Below are positions 1 through 10,900 of a stretch of 64,000 nt of DNA, piece by piece (the first letter of the stretch is position 1; every line of letters starts with the position of its first letter). The notes beneath the pieces are model-generated. The model worked only from the letters and a program-made list of their open reading frames with translations, had not been told where the DNA came from and made no database searches. The position numbers and the translations under genes are program-made. This DNA comes from Methanosarcina sp. KYL-1 (GTDB lineage Archaea; Halobacteriota; Methanosarcinia; Methanosarcinales; Methanosarcinaceae). Where the stretch lies: positions 186,001 to 250,000 of the forward strand of contig NZ_VOUA01000001.1 of NCBI RefSeq assembly GCF_024372725.1. Direction: 5' to 3'.

Positions 1-145
1 CATCCTCTTCTATACTTACATCCTTCTCGATTTTTTTTGTTTTGCTTTTGTTTTTGCGGTTCGTAGAAATCCTGATGTATTGCTGGAAAGTCCCCCGTTT
101 ATGAGCGATTTTAACTCCAGTTTCAGGTAAAGGCATTATCTTCAT
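1..145 (-). CDS. Unrecognised protein, N-terminal part (cut by window edge)
   Basis: Reading the minus strand from an ATG at 145-143 gives 48 open codons to the edge of the window, beginning MKIMPLPETGVKIAHKRGTF and continuing into a lysine-rich stretch (roughly residues 29-40) and an acidic one. I do not recognise the family. A GGTGA motif lies about 16 bases upstream, somewhat far for a ribosome binding site, and a second ATG at 136-134 is an alternative start. The upstream region carries the dyad-repeat array at 282-460. Seen: an open frame with a basic composition. Not known: its length or role. Confidence 0.45.
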   Translation of the reverse strand, partial: MKIMPLPETGVKIAHKRGTFQQYIRISTNRKNKSKTKKIEKDVSIEED

Positions 146-281
146 ATCGTTTCCGGGGCTCTCACCGCCCGCCTCGCAGGCGGCCTTTTCCAAATTCACT
201 GAGAGAAATTGATTGAAAAATGAACTGGTGAAGAGGAAGCCTTTTACTTTTTATTTTGCATCCTGCTTTTGATATCCTGCT

Positions 282-460
282 GTTATACTTCACTCAGTCG
301 CTGCAGTGACCTTTTTAGTCACCCTGTCATTCTTTACTCAGTCATTGTAATAACTTTTTTAGTCACCCTGGTATACTTTATTCAGTCACTGTAATGACTT
401 TTTTAGTCGTCTCGGTATACTTTATTCAGTCACTGTAATGACTTTTTTAGACATCCTCTC
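282..460. repeat. Four tandem 44-45 base repeats, each with a dyad
   Basis: Copies begin at about 282, 326, 371 and 415. Each holds a near-palindrome of the form GTCACTGTAATGAC followed by a run of T and the word TTTAG. The dyad is kept in all copies although individual bases vary: GTCGCTGCAGTGAC in the first, GTCATTGTAATAAC in the second. The T run lies on the plus strand, yet both neighbouring genes are on the minus strand, so these are not their terminators. An operator array for the gene that starts at 145 is an inference. Confidence 0.75.
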
Positions 461-518
461 GTATTCTCTTCACCAATTTTGGACTATTTTTTGTCTCTCA
501 ATTTATTTTATGGAAATG

Positions 519-539
519 CCGGTCGTCTTCGACGACCGG
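519..539. other. Perfect 9-bp hairpin
   Basis: CCGGTCGTC at 519-527 and GACGACCGG at 531-539 are exact inverse complements around a 3-base TTC loop. It lies in the gene-poor stretch 146-942. It has no T run directly after it and no gene directly before it, so its role is unknown. Confidence 0.6.
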
Positions 540-594
540 TGAGAGTTTCGGTACCTGAAAAGCAGATTGAAAACAGGTTTTCAGGGATCGGTGA

Positions 595-828
595 AAAGGG
601 AAATTACAGCTGCCCCGTCCTGATCAGTCCGGATTTTACAGTTCCTGCACTTCCCCGCATACGGTTTCAAACGGTCCCAATTACAACTTCAGCCCGGCTC
701 CGCAGGACAGGGGGCAGCCTGCGTTTTTCCAGCCAGGAAGACATTATCGCGTTTTCAGCATAGATGTGACCGGAACCGGGCAACTCGTCTGGGCACTCAA
801 CGGGAAGGCTTCTGCGGGAGCGTACTGA
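595..828 (+). pseudogene. Possible remnant of a surface-protein C-terminus
   Basis: A 77-codon open frame without a credible start codon runs from just after a TGA at 592-594 to a TGA at 826-828. Its translation has protein-like composition: it contains NYNFSPAPQDRGQPAFF and ends with DVTGTGQLVWALNGKASAGAY. An overlapping frame at 479-763 has an ATG but reads like noise. I think this is the degraded end of a secreted-protein gene whose front is lost, but no family is assigned and chance is possible. Confidence 0.25.
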
Positions 829-880
829 ATTAAAAGGTTAAAAACAGGTAACAGGTTAAAAACAAGTTTTTCTAAAATGT

Positions 881-915
881 AAAAAAGAGAGGTTGAAATG
901 CCGGAAAACTCCGGC
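881..915 (-). terminator. Terminator of the PGF-CTERM gene
   Basis: On the minus strand, about 28 bases after the stop of the gene ending at 943, there is a perfect 6-bp hairpin (GCCGGA, loop GTTT, TCCGGC; 915 to 900) followed after a short spacer by six T. Confidence 0.6.
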
Positions 916-942
916 AATTTCGATCTTTTTGAACTTTTTTTC

Positions 943-1926
943 TTAAATTCTTTTCCTTCCTCTAAACCCTGCAGCCAGCAAGAGCCCTAAAGCTGCAAAG
1001 CCCAGCTCAAATCCCGGAAGGCCTCTGTCCTCTTCTTTATCAGCCTCTTCTCCGGGGATTCCCTGTGTCCCGCTGTCTTCTGTTCCGGGCTTATCTTCCG
1101 GGACTATTACCTGCCCGCTTTCTCCGCTTTCGCTTTCTCCGCTCTCGCTTTCTTCTCCACCGCTTCCGGGCACTTTCGGGTTGACTGTGGCAAAGCCGGT
1201 GCCTTCTCCACTGCTTCTGCTTACGGTGCCATCTCCGCCGTCATCTCCGATGCCTCCGTCCCCGTCGCCTTCTGCGACGTTTATGATAATGCTCCGGGTA
1301 CTTACGGCTCCCATTTCGTCTTCTGCGCTCACGTTGATACGGTGGACTCCTTCGGGCTCAAGGGCCAGGGAAAAGGATGTTCCGGTCCCGATCGTTCCGC
1401 TGACGTTTGAAGTCCAGATAACGCTTGTGTTCTGGCCTTCGGGGTCAAGCACATTGACGGAGAATTGGATCTCCTCACCGGGGGGGTAGGTCCCTCCGTT
1501 TTTCGGGGAAAGCAGCTTGATTACTGGAGGGTCGTTTACCTCTCCGTCAAAGTACTGGCTGCTGCTCTGGACCAGGGTCAGGTCCCCGTCCAGTTCGGCG
1601 AAAATATCATACCTGAGATAGTGCAGGCCGTCCATATCCGTGTAGAAGGGAATGGTAAAGTCTACCTGGTTTTTCCCGGTTTCAAGCGTAAAGTGGTGTG
1701 TTGAGTTTCCTACAAGCCTGTTTTCCGGGTTGTAGACCATCAGCTGTAGCTGGGCCGGCACATCATCGTTTGTGTCAAGCAGGAGATGGACGGTGATATT
1801 ATCTCCCGAAAAGTAAGTCTCGTCTGCCGCAAGCGAAGGCGAAGCGGCTAAAAGGATAACGGCAAGGGATGCTGCAAAGAGCAGCCCTGCCGATTTAAAG
1901 AGTCCGTTTCTGCTGAACTTTAACAT
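943..1926 (-). CDS. PGF-CTERM surface protein with Ig-like region
   Basis: This is a 327-residue exported protein. Residues 1-33 are a signal peptide with a long hydrophobic core ending ASPSLAADET. Residues 35-130 form a beta-rich domain, and residues about 133-217 resemble a PKD/cadherin-like module (PPVIKLLSPKNGGTYPPGEE onward). A low-complexity Gly/Ser/Glu linker with ESGESESGESG repeats follows. The C-terminus LPGFELGFAALGLLLAAGFR then GRKRI is a PGF-CTERM signal: PGF motif, hydrophobic helix, basic tail. In archaea this is processed by archaeosortase A and attached to membrane lipid (established for the class). A strong GGAGGTGA ribosome binding site overlaps the last codons of the giant upstream gene, whose stop is 2 bases away, so the two are surely co-transcribed. 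Confidence 0.85.
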   Translation of the reverse strand: MLKFSRNGLFKSAGLLFAASLAVILLAASPSLAADETYFSGDNITVHLLLDTNDDVPAQLQLMVYNPENRLVGNSTHHFTLETGKNQVDFTIPFYTDMDGLHYLRYDIFAELDGDLTLVQSSSQYFDGEVNDPPVIKLLSPKNGGTYPPGEEIQFSVNVLDPEGQNTSVIWTSNVSGTIGTGTSFSLALEPEGVHRINVSAEDEMGAVSTRSIIINVAEGDGDGGIGDDGGDGTVSRSSGEGTGFATVNPKVPGSGGEESESGESESGESGQVIVPEDKPGTEDSGTQGIPGEEADKEEDRGLPGFELGFAALGLLLAAGFRGRKRI

Positions 1927-1928
1927 TT

Positions 1929-4900
1929 TTACTCACCTCCTTTTTCCAGCTCCACTTCCGCAGACACCACTATCAGTTCGAACCCGTGAATGTCCAGCAG
2001 GTATTCCCCGGTAGTGTCTCCGTAGGTGATATCGTAGCGATATACACCTGAGGGGATATTCGGCACGGTGAATTCAATCTTGGTATCACTCCCGATATCT
2101 CCTTCGTAGGAGAGCCCCGGGCCTTCTATTGTAAGGTGGTCGGCACGGGTTATGTTAGCGTACATGGTGACTTCCTCTCCAACATCATACGCCTGCTTTT
2201 CCGTGCTAACCCGGAGCCCGTTTATGTCCCTCCTGTCATGGATGTAATCGGAGTTGATGTAGAGGGACCTGCCTGAACTCTCTCCTCCTTCGGGGGCGTT
2301 CACGTAGACACTGATAAAGACCTTATTCTCGGTTTCAGGAATCGGGATGTCCACTGTGATAGTGCTGGTTTCCCCTCCTCCTACGGTGAAATAGCTCACG
2401 TTGTCATAGTCGAAGTACTTGGTCCGGCTGTAGAGGTCCAGAGGGTAATTTCCGTTGTTCGTAACCTGCATGGTGAGGGTTGCAGTCTCTCCCGGGAGGT
2501 AGGCCCGCTGGTCCAGCCAGGAATTGACCGTCACATTGGCGCCTTCCAGGTAGAACCGTGTCTCATTTTGCTCTTCTCCTTCAAGGCCGTAGTACACGGA
2601 ATAGTACCCTTCGGGCAGGTCGTCAGGGGCTTTGAAGGGGAAGGAGAAGACATGGTTTTCTCCGGAATCGACCCATGAGGAGATTGATCCCTCGTAGATC
2701 CCGGGGATTTCCATGTTCACCGCAGTCTTTCCGCCAACAGAACCCGTGTTTGAGACGGTAAAGTTATAGGTTGTGTTTTCTCCGAGTCCCAGGCTCATCC
2801 TGTTTGCAGGGTCGGGAGTGAGGCTGAATTCCGGAGTTTCCACCGTGAAATTGCCTCCAGCCCTTTCCAGGACCTCTCCGGCTTCCAGCAGGTCCACAGT
2901 TACGTTGTAGTTTCCTGCAGGCAGGTTGAGCAGGGATATCCCGTACTCAAAGCTCCCGTTCTCCAGGGCTGAGAGGTTTACGGGGTACTCCTGGGAAAAG
3001 AAGTCCGTATAGATCTCCAGGGAACCGTTAAAGGGCAGCTGCGGATGCATGTTGCTGACGTTTACTGTCAGGTCCACACTTCCGGCTTCAACCTCCAGTC
3101 CGACAAGGTCCATTGCTGCTGTGTCTTTGACCTCGAAGGGTACGGCCTCAAATTCAATGGGTATATCCGCACTTGCTTCAAGGACGTAGCTGCCTTTTCC
3201 GAGGTTAAAGGTCAGGGTATCGTTTACGCTCTGGTTGATTCCCAGGGAATAGGTCCTGGTCTCGTTTACCGTTTCGTTGACCGCAAAGCTGGCAGTAAAC
3301 TCGGTGTTGTACTTGCCGGTGTTAGTAATGTTCAGCGGGACCTCAACCGTGCCGGGCCCGTACATGAGCAGGCACTCGCTGTCAATCGAGGCGCTTTCCC
3401 CGAACTCGACGAACTTTGTCAGCCGCTCGGTCAGGTCGCCTGTGACGCTGACATCAATAGTCGTGTTCCCGCTGATTGTCGTTTCAAATTCCAGGGCCCT
3501 GGAAGTCCCGGGTGCCAGGGAAAGGGTCAGGGAATCCGTCTCAAGGCTCAGGTTGTTGATTTCAATCCCAAGCTCTGCCGTTACGTTTCCGGGGTTTGTG
3601 GCGGTCAGCCCGACTATGAAGGGGTCCCGGTTTGCCAGGTCAGGGGCTGTAAGGTTTACCTGTACTTGTGGGGCTTCTACCGTTATGTCCTTGCTCACAC
3701 TTGCACTTTCCACGGCTGCAGTGATGGTATAGGTCCCGGGTTCTGAGTATGAGGTTGATTCCTCGAACCTCTCGCTTTCAAACGGCAGAATTTCGAAACT
3801 CTGACGGTCAAACTCTCCTCCGTCCCTGAGCAGTACAAGCTCGCTTCCCAGGGGTGCCCGGGCGTTGTTTGATACCGAGCTTACAATGGAAACCGTTTCT
3901 CCGGGCCTGTAATACTCTTTGTTGGTGGTCATTGCAAGTGAATAGTCCCTTGCGTAGACGTCCACAGAGTCTGTCACAGTGCCGGTCTTCTGGTTATAAT
4001 CCGTCACTGCTTCTACTTCAAATGTAAGCTGGCCTTCCTTTTCCGCAAGGTAACTGCCTGTCCAGCTAAGGGTAGTGGTCTCTCCGGAGCTTTCCGCGGA
4101 GAAGTCATCCAGGCTAACGCTTTCATCCATTACGAGCTGCATTCCCTCGCCGTTGACGGAAGCAATCCAGCCGTTTCCGTACAGGAGCAGGGAATCTTTT
4201 CCGGCCTCCATACTCGGGGTCCAGGTGTCTTCCGGGATCAGGCTGCTCTCAAAATCGAACCAGCTGTTTCCTGTCAGGATTTTTATCTTTTCTGCATAAT
4301 TGAATTCTCCTTCCTGCTCCGATACCTGCGCATACAGGCAGTCCCCGACGGAAACCAGGTTCCAGGCATTCATGCCTGTTTCCTCATTATAATTCCCGGT
4401 GTCGGGATCGTACCTGAAAAGCTTCCAGTCATCGCTTAAAGTTGCGATCCAGTATGCTTCTTCATTGTATGCAAGTTCGCGAACTCCCGAAAGCCCGGTA
4501 TTGTATGTACGGCTGGAATCCAGCTCGTAGTCATACTCGTAAATGATCCCGTCTGCACACAGGACTGCAGCAAGTTCCCCGGATTCCGTAAAGTCCATTG
4601 GGTTATATATCTCCGGGACATTAACGGCTGATACGGAAACTCCATCTCCGGTGCTGTATACCGAAACCCCGCCGTAGTAGGAAAGGACCCACAAATCTTC
4701 ATTGCAGCTCTCGATCCTGAATGGGCCGCTTTCATCATAGTCGCTGTTGCTTGCATTAAACACTGCAACTTCTTTGGATTCCTTATCTACGCGGAGGAGG
4801 TCGTCTCCACTTATGAGCCAGATGTAGTCGGATGTAAGGGCTGTACTGGCAATGTCGACAGATACAGGTGCCTGTATTTCGGTCCAGGTGCCTGATGCAA

Positions 4901-7900
4901 TGTCGTAAATGCTCAGGAGCTTCCCGGTTGCACTCACGATACAGGTTTCGTCTCCTGCCGGTGTTCCGTATTCTCCAAAGGAATTTAACGGCACACGGAC
5001 CGAGGCCCCTTCCGCCTCGTTAAAGGCGAATAACCCGCTGTAGAGGCTGAACCACACTGCAGAACTGCCCTGGGCCAGGGCCATTATGCTTTCTCCTCCC
5101 GTATCGGTTTCAAGCCCCGAAAGGGTTTTTGAGGCTGCTTCGTACCTGAGCACTTTTCCTTCGAAAGTCATGCCGTCTATCGAATAGAAGAGGATGCTTC
5201 CACCATAGGCGCTTGCTGCTGCCACATAGGAGAATGTTTCGTTTTCATTAAACTCGTAATCCGTTGAGACGCTGCCGCCGGCTGCATCTCTGCTGCCGAT
5301 TCCTGCATCGGTTATGAAGTAGACATAAGTTCCGTCCGAAACTGCTGCCGGCACGCTGTCGGAAGGCAAGCCGTCCGAGCTGTCGTAAGTATCCCAGCCC
5401 GTATCCGTTAAGCTGTGGCATTCGTAATTATACACTGTTTCCCAGAGTTCGTCGTTCCAGTAAGAGGCGTCTACGATGAAGAGCACTTCGTCCGGTAACA
5501 CCAGGATATCATTTACGCTTCCGGAAAGCGGGCTGTTTTCGGAATTATAATAGGTTACGGTTTCATCGCCGCCGTAACCGTAGGATACCGCACCTTCCCA
5601 GCCGTTGGGCATGTAGATCTTCTGGTTGGAACTATCCACCCTCATAAGGCCGCTTCCAAATTCTCCATGTTGCTCCCATTCGAATTCACTTTCCTCGCTC
5701 TCCATTTCAAGCACTGTCGTAAGCTGCCCGGTGTCCGGGTCGTAGCTATAAACCGTATCTTCGCTCAGGACCCAGAGGAAGCCTCCATTGATGTCCAGGG
5801 CCGAAATCTTCATAGAGGCAAGCTCTTCGTTTTCGACAGGGGTGATTCCACCTTCAGGTGTTTCCTTAAAGAGGCCGCCATTTGTGCCTATCAGGACCTC
5901 GTCTCCGAAGCGGACAATCGAGTTGATGGGGTACCTGCTGTAGAGGAGCAGGCCCTCCGAGTCCTCTGTGTTTTCTTCCATATAGGCCTGGATGGAGACA
6001 TTGCCTGCCGGGACGCCCCCTGCAGCCGTAAGGACTGCGGTGTACCGGACGGTGTCATTTTCCAGATAGGCCTGGCTCTCAGTGCTGATTTCCGGCGTCA
6101 GGGTAATGCCTTCTATGTGGACATCGGAAACAGTGGAGCTTTCAGTCCCGCTGCTCAGGTCCTTTGCTTTTACGCGGAAAACGTATGTGCCGGAGAAAAT
6201 GCCTTCAGGGACTATAAGGTCCAGTAAAACGGACTCGTCAGTAATTTCCCCTGAAGGCTTAAACATAGCCGTGCTGTTGACAGCGTTGTTCCTCCCGTCC
6301 TGGAGGGTGAGTGTGAAGTTCCAGTCCGAAGAATAGATGCCGCTGATTTCGGCCTCGATCGTTTCCCCCTGCAGGAATTCCCTGCTGTTCAGGTTCAGCA
6401 CAAGGCTCGGGTCGGGCACGTACACGAAAGCTGAAACACTTTCTTTTTCCCCGCTCTGGTCTTCAATGCTGAAGAGAATCTGATAATCCCCGCTCCGGAC
6501 AGACGTTGGGACGGTCAGGCTGAAAATTTCCGAACCGCCGACAGGTACGGAAGCCGTACCGTTAGTGGTGGCAATATCCCCGGTCTCGTTGGAGAGCACC
6601 AGGTCGTAACTGCCGCTTAAGGGGACAATTCCCGTATTGTTGACTGAGACGTTGATCGCTTCCCCGCGTCCCGCGCTGAAGGTGTCCACGCTCTGTCTGT
6701 ATTCGAGCCCTTTGACAGAAATCGTCTTTGAATAATCCAGTGTCCTGCCGGTGTTTTCTTCTTCACATTTCGCTTTCAGGACGTATATGCCGCTGTTCAG
6801 GGTCCCCGGGAGCGCAAAGTAAAGGGTTGAAACTTCCCCCTCTGCTATTGAAGCCTGCCGGGTTCCGAGGTCAATGCCGTCAAAGGTTATACTGATATTG
6901 GAATCGGCGTCAATTCCACCGGTATTGCTTATTTTGAGTCCCAGGTAATCCCCTGCATCATACTCTTCGTTCTCAACCCTTATGTCAAGTTCAAGCCCCT
7001 CGATTCCGACTGTGTAGAAGCCGTACTTCACAAAGTTAAGTGAGCTGTTAGAGTACTCTATGTAGAGGGAGTAGGCTCCGGAAGGTAGGTCGGAAGAGAG
7101 CGGGATTTCCACGATTTCCTCCTGCCCTGCCCCTACGGAGACATTTTCTTTCACATACTCACGGGAGCCAGTGTAAGAACTTAACCTTACGGTCAGGTCT
7201 CCCGTGATCCCCACTCCTGTACTGTTCAGACGTATGGGTATGGTCCCGTCAGCTTCGAAACTGTCTCCTATCGGCTCAATGCCTATTTCAAACCCTTCCA
7301 CATGCACCGGGACGGTGCAGGCCGATATCTTTTCGGTCCCCAGGTTTCTCACCACTGCCTGCAGGGTGTAGTTTCCGGTCCGGACCATAGGTACGGGGAG
7401 TTCCAGGGTAAGGGTTTCGTTTGCACTTATGCTGGCATATGCCCTTTTATTCTGGCTTATGAAGTTCAGGGTATAGTAGGTGCTTGTATCTGCAGGCCCA
7501 AAGTTTGTGATATTGAACGTCAGGTTTCCGCCTGCGACAGCGTTCAGGGCCGGGTCTATTTCGAGTTTTGAGTTTGCCATCCGGTAATAGTATTGCCTGT
7601 CCTTCACGGTGTATGCGGAAGGTTCGGTTTCCGGGTCGACGTTTAACTCCAGGTCAATGTGTCCGGCGGTCTGGCAGGAACCCACAGGAATTTCATAGCT
7701 GATGACTTTTTGTTCATTGGGTTCCAGGTGCACCGTGCCGGTCTTAAAGAAGCCCAGGCCGGGGTCAGGGAAAGAACTTATGTCTACCGTCAGGTCTACT
7801 GCAGCGTTTCCGTTGGATAGGGAAAGGGTAAAGGTTTCGTTCTTGTCCTGTTCAAAGACCGAAGACGAGAGATAACTGGACACTCTCAGGTCATAATTAA

Positions 7901-10900
7901 GGTAGACTTCTTTCCTGTCAAGGGTATTTTCCCCCTCTGAAAGGGTGTACGTAATTTCATATATGCCGAACCCTGGCTTTCCGAAAAGTACCGGGACATT
8001 CACTTCTTTTTCTTCCCCTGCTCCTAGCTGTACGGGTGTGCTGCTGCTGTATTGCAGGGTTCCGTCAGGCCCGGTGCAGTTTGTAACAAGGGTCAGGTTT
8101 TCGGCCGGAGTCTTTTCCAGGTTTTCGACTCTCACGGTCATATTGCTTGTGCCGTTGAAAATAAGGGGTTGATTGCTCTTTGCCGGATAAAGGTTCACTA
8201 CCCGTTCCTTGGTGGTGATGTAGAGAGAACCTGTCCCGAGCCTGCTCTCTCCGTTTGTAACTTCCACGACAAAGTTATACGTCCCTTCCTTTTCCGGCGT
8301 GAATTCAATGCTGCCGGTGTAAGGGGTGCCCGAGAGAATTTCTGTTTTCACGTACCGGGATTCCAGGAGATTTGAACTTGAGTCGAAGAGTTTTGCTGCA
8401 ACGGCGGTCCCATTTACGTCCCCGTTTGTACTTCTGACTGTGAAGTTGAGCTCATTTGTAGTATTCACCTTAAAGGTGCTCGGACAGTCAAACTCAATTT
8501 CCAGGCTTGGGTCAAAGCAGTAGATCCCCAGGGTGGAAGCCCCTATTTCTCTCCCTTCACTGTTGTAGAGCTGGGACCAGAAACGGTCGTAGCTCCTTAC
8601 GTTTTCGAGCAAGTGGTTGAACGAGGTACTGCCCTCTGCAGGCACTGTAACGGTTTTTTCAAGGTTGTACCAGGAGCCGTCAGCTCCTACTCCGTACTGC
8701 GGGTCACCTTCGATCCATCCGTGGTGCGGGAAGCAGTACTTTAAAGTAACATCTTTGTCCGTGTCTCCATTGTTCCAGATTGTGACCGTAAAGACCGCAT
8801 CGCTCCCGTAGGCAAAATGGTCGTTTGTGGAACTTATGCTGTATGTGATTTCCGGGGTAGTGCTGTACCCGTTATTGGAAGATATGTACTTCCCGATAGC
8901 AACCTTTCTGGCGTCATATTCGGTGTATGCCGTGTCGCTTTCGTTTTCCAGGACGTAGTCCAGCGCCCAGATCCCGAGGGTCTCGCCCTGTCGGGGTCCG
9001 CAGGCAAAGTTCAGCTCCGTGCTGGCGCCGGGCTCCAGGGCCGGGTCCAGGTCCATGCTGTCTTCAACCTTAAGGTTCCCGAGGGGGTCCGTAAAAGCAA
9101 AGGTCACTTTTGTGGCCGGGAACTCTCCTTTATTGCTTATGTTCACCGGGATGTCAATACTGTTCGTTTCGAGCATCGCCTCCACGGCATCCGGGTCTTC
9201 AGCCCAGGTCAGGATGTCCCGTACCAGGAGTTCACCCTGCAGGGTCGAAGCCCCGTCAAAGTAGGCCCAGTCGTCATATACGGAAGTTGCAAGCACTTTG
9301 CCTTTGTAGTAGTCGTAGGCCAGCATTGCGGGCATGCTGTTCTTGTTCCGCTTGAGGATGATTGTGGAGTTTTCCGGATAGGACGTGAAATACCCGTCAA
9401 TGTTCACGGTAAGGGTTGGGGTGGGCTGGCCCGAAACTACAGGGTGGTATTCGCTGATGCTTGCGGCGTTGTACAGGCAACTCTGGTCTTCCTGCCATCC
9501 AGTTCCTCCGAGCGCCCTTGTGCCGTTATGGGGCAGCATGTTAAACTCGTAGCCGTGCTGCTGGGCCATGACGACAAGGGTCCCACCCTCTGCAACGTAT
9601 TCCGCAAGTTTGTCCCTTATCAGGGCCGAAGAATCGAGTCCGTAGAGGGACCCGGAGGGCAGGAAGAGCACGGGAGTGTCGTGTACAAGCTCCTGCGTGT
9701 CGGCTGCGGCAAAGTCCTGTACCCTCATCAGGCGGACCGGTATACCCCTGTTTTCCACCATGGCTTTTGCGGAGGCATAGAAGCCTTTCTGGAGCATCAG
9801 CACGTCGGGGGCAAGTTCGAGTTCTTCCTTAATCGTATCATAATTTTTTACGATGGTTGTGTAAACATCAGCCTGGGAAGCACTTAGGTCATAGAGGCTT
9901 TCCTGCTGCTCACTGTCTGTGTAATCGCCGATCTCTTCCATATCAAGCTGCCCGAGGCGGTACTCGTTAAGGTGGACAGCGTTAGTATAACCTTTCTTGT
10001 AAGCGTTCCTGATCAGCAGGCTGGTCACATCAGCATTCCGGAGTTTGGAACTGGCCACGCTGAATGTGTCGTCCGGGTGGTCCCCTCCGGGGCTTGAAGG
10101 CTCTTCAGGGTCGTCATCTGGTTCGAGCTCTTCATCCAGGTCCAGCTCTTCATCCAGGTCCGGTTCATCTGCTTCTTCCTCATCTCCGGGGAAATCGTCG
10201 TCTCCTCCGTCATCTCCCCCATCATCTCCCCCATCATCTCCCCCATCATCTCCCCCATCATCTCCCCCGTCATCTCCTCCGTCGTCTCCCCCGTCATCTC
10301 CTGTGTTATCCCCCTCTTCCTTGTCTTTGTCCAGGTCGATGTCTTCCTTTTCTTTTACTTCCTCTTTCTTCTGTTCGAGCTCCTCTTTCTTCTCTATGAG
10401 CTCTTCCTTCTTCTTCTCCAGTTCCTCCTTTGTAACCTGTTCTTTCTTTTCTTTCAGTTTTTCCTGGATCTCTTTGTATTCCTGCTGGGATTTTTCGTAA
10501 TCCGCTTTGGCGTCATAGATATCAATGACGGTTTTTCCAAGTTCCGTCAGGCGGTCGGCTGTAAAGGCAGTTACAATCACAAGCCCGGCGGTTGCTGCAG
10601 CAGTTACCCCTACAGCGGCTCCTGGGAGTACAGTTGTAACCACGTATCCTGCTGCGTTGACTGCTCCTACCACTGCGGTCTTTGCGACCCGGGCAATAGT
10701 GGATCCGGTTCCGTTAATCGCTTCTCCCACGGTGCTGATCACTCCCGTGGCAACCCCGGCAATCTTGCCTCCGGTGTCTGCGATGACTTTTGCAGTGCCT
10801 TTCACAACCGTACTGGCAGCCGAAATCCCTGCTTCAAGCCCGGTCTTGAGAGTGTCAAGCCAGCCCCAGCCCCTGCCGTCGGGGCCGTAGTATGAAGACG

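Noticed and set aside
479-763. 94-residue plus-strand frame with ATG
   Set aside because: It starts in the hairpin region, has no ribosome binding site and a composition like noise; the overlapping headless frame at 595-828 looks more protein-like.
8817-9887. 356-residue plus-strand frame inside the giant gene, and similar long antisense frames
   Set aside because: They are antisense shadows of a long, G+C-richer coding region with no start signals or recognisable domains.
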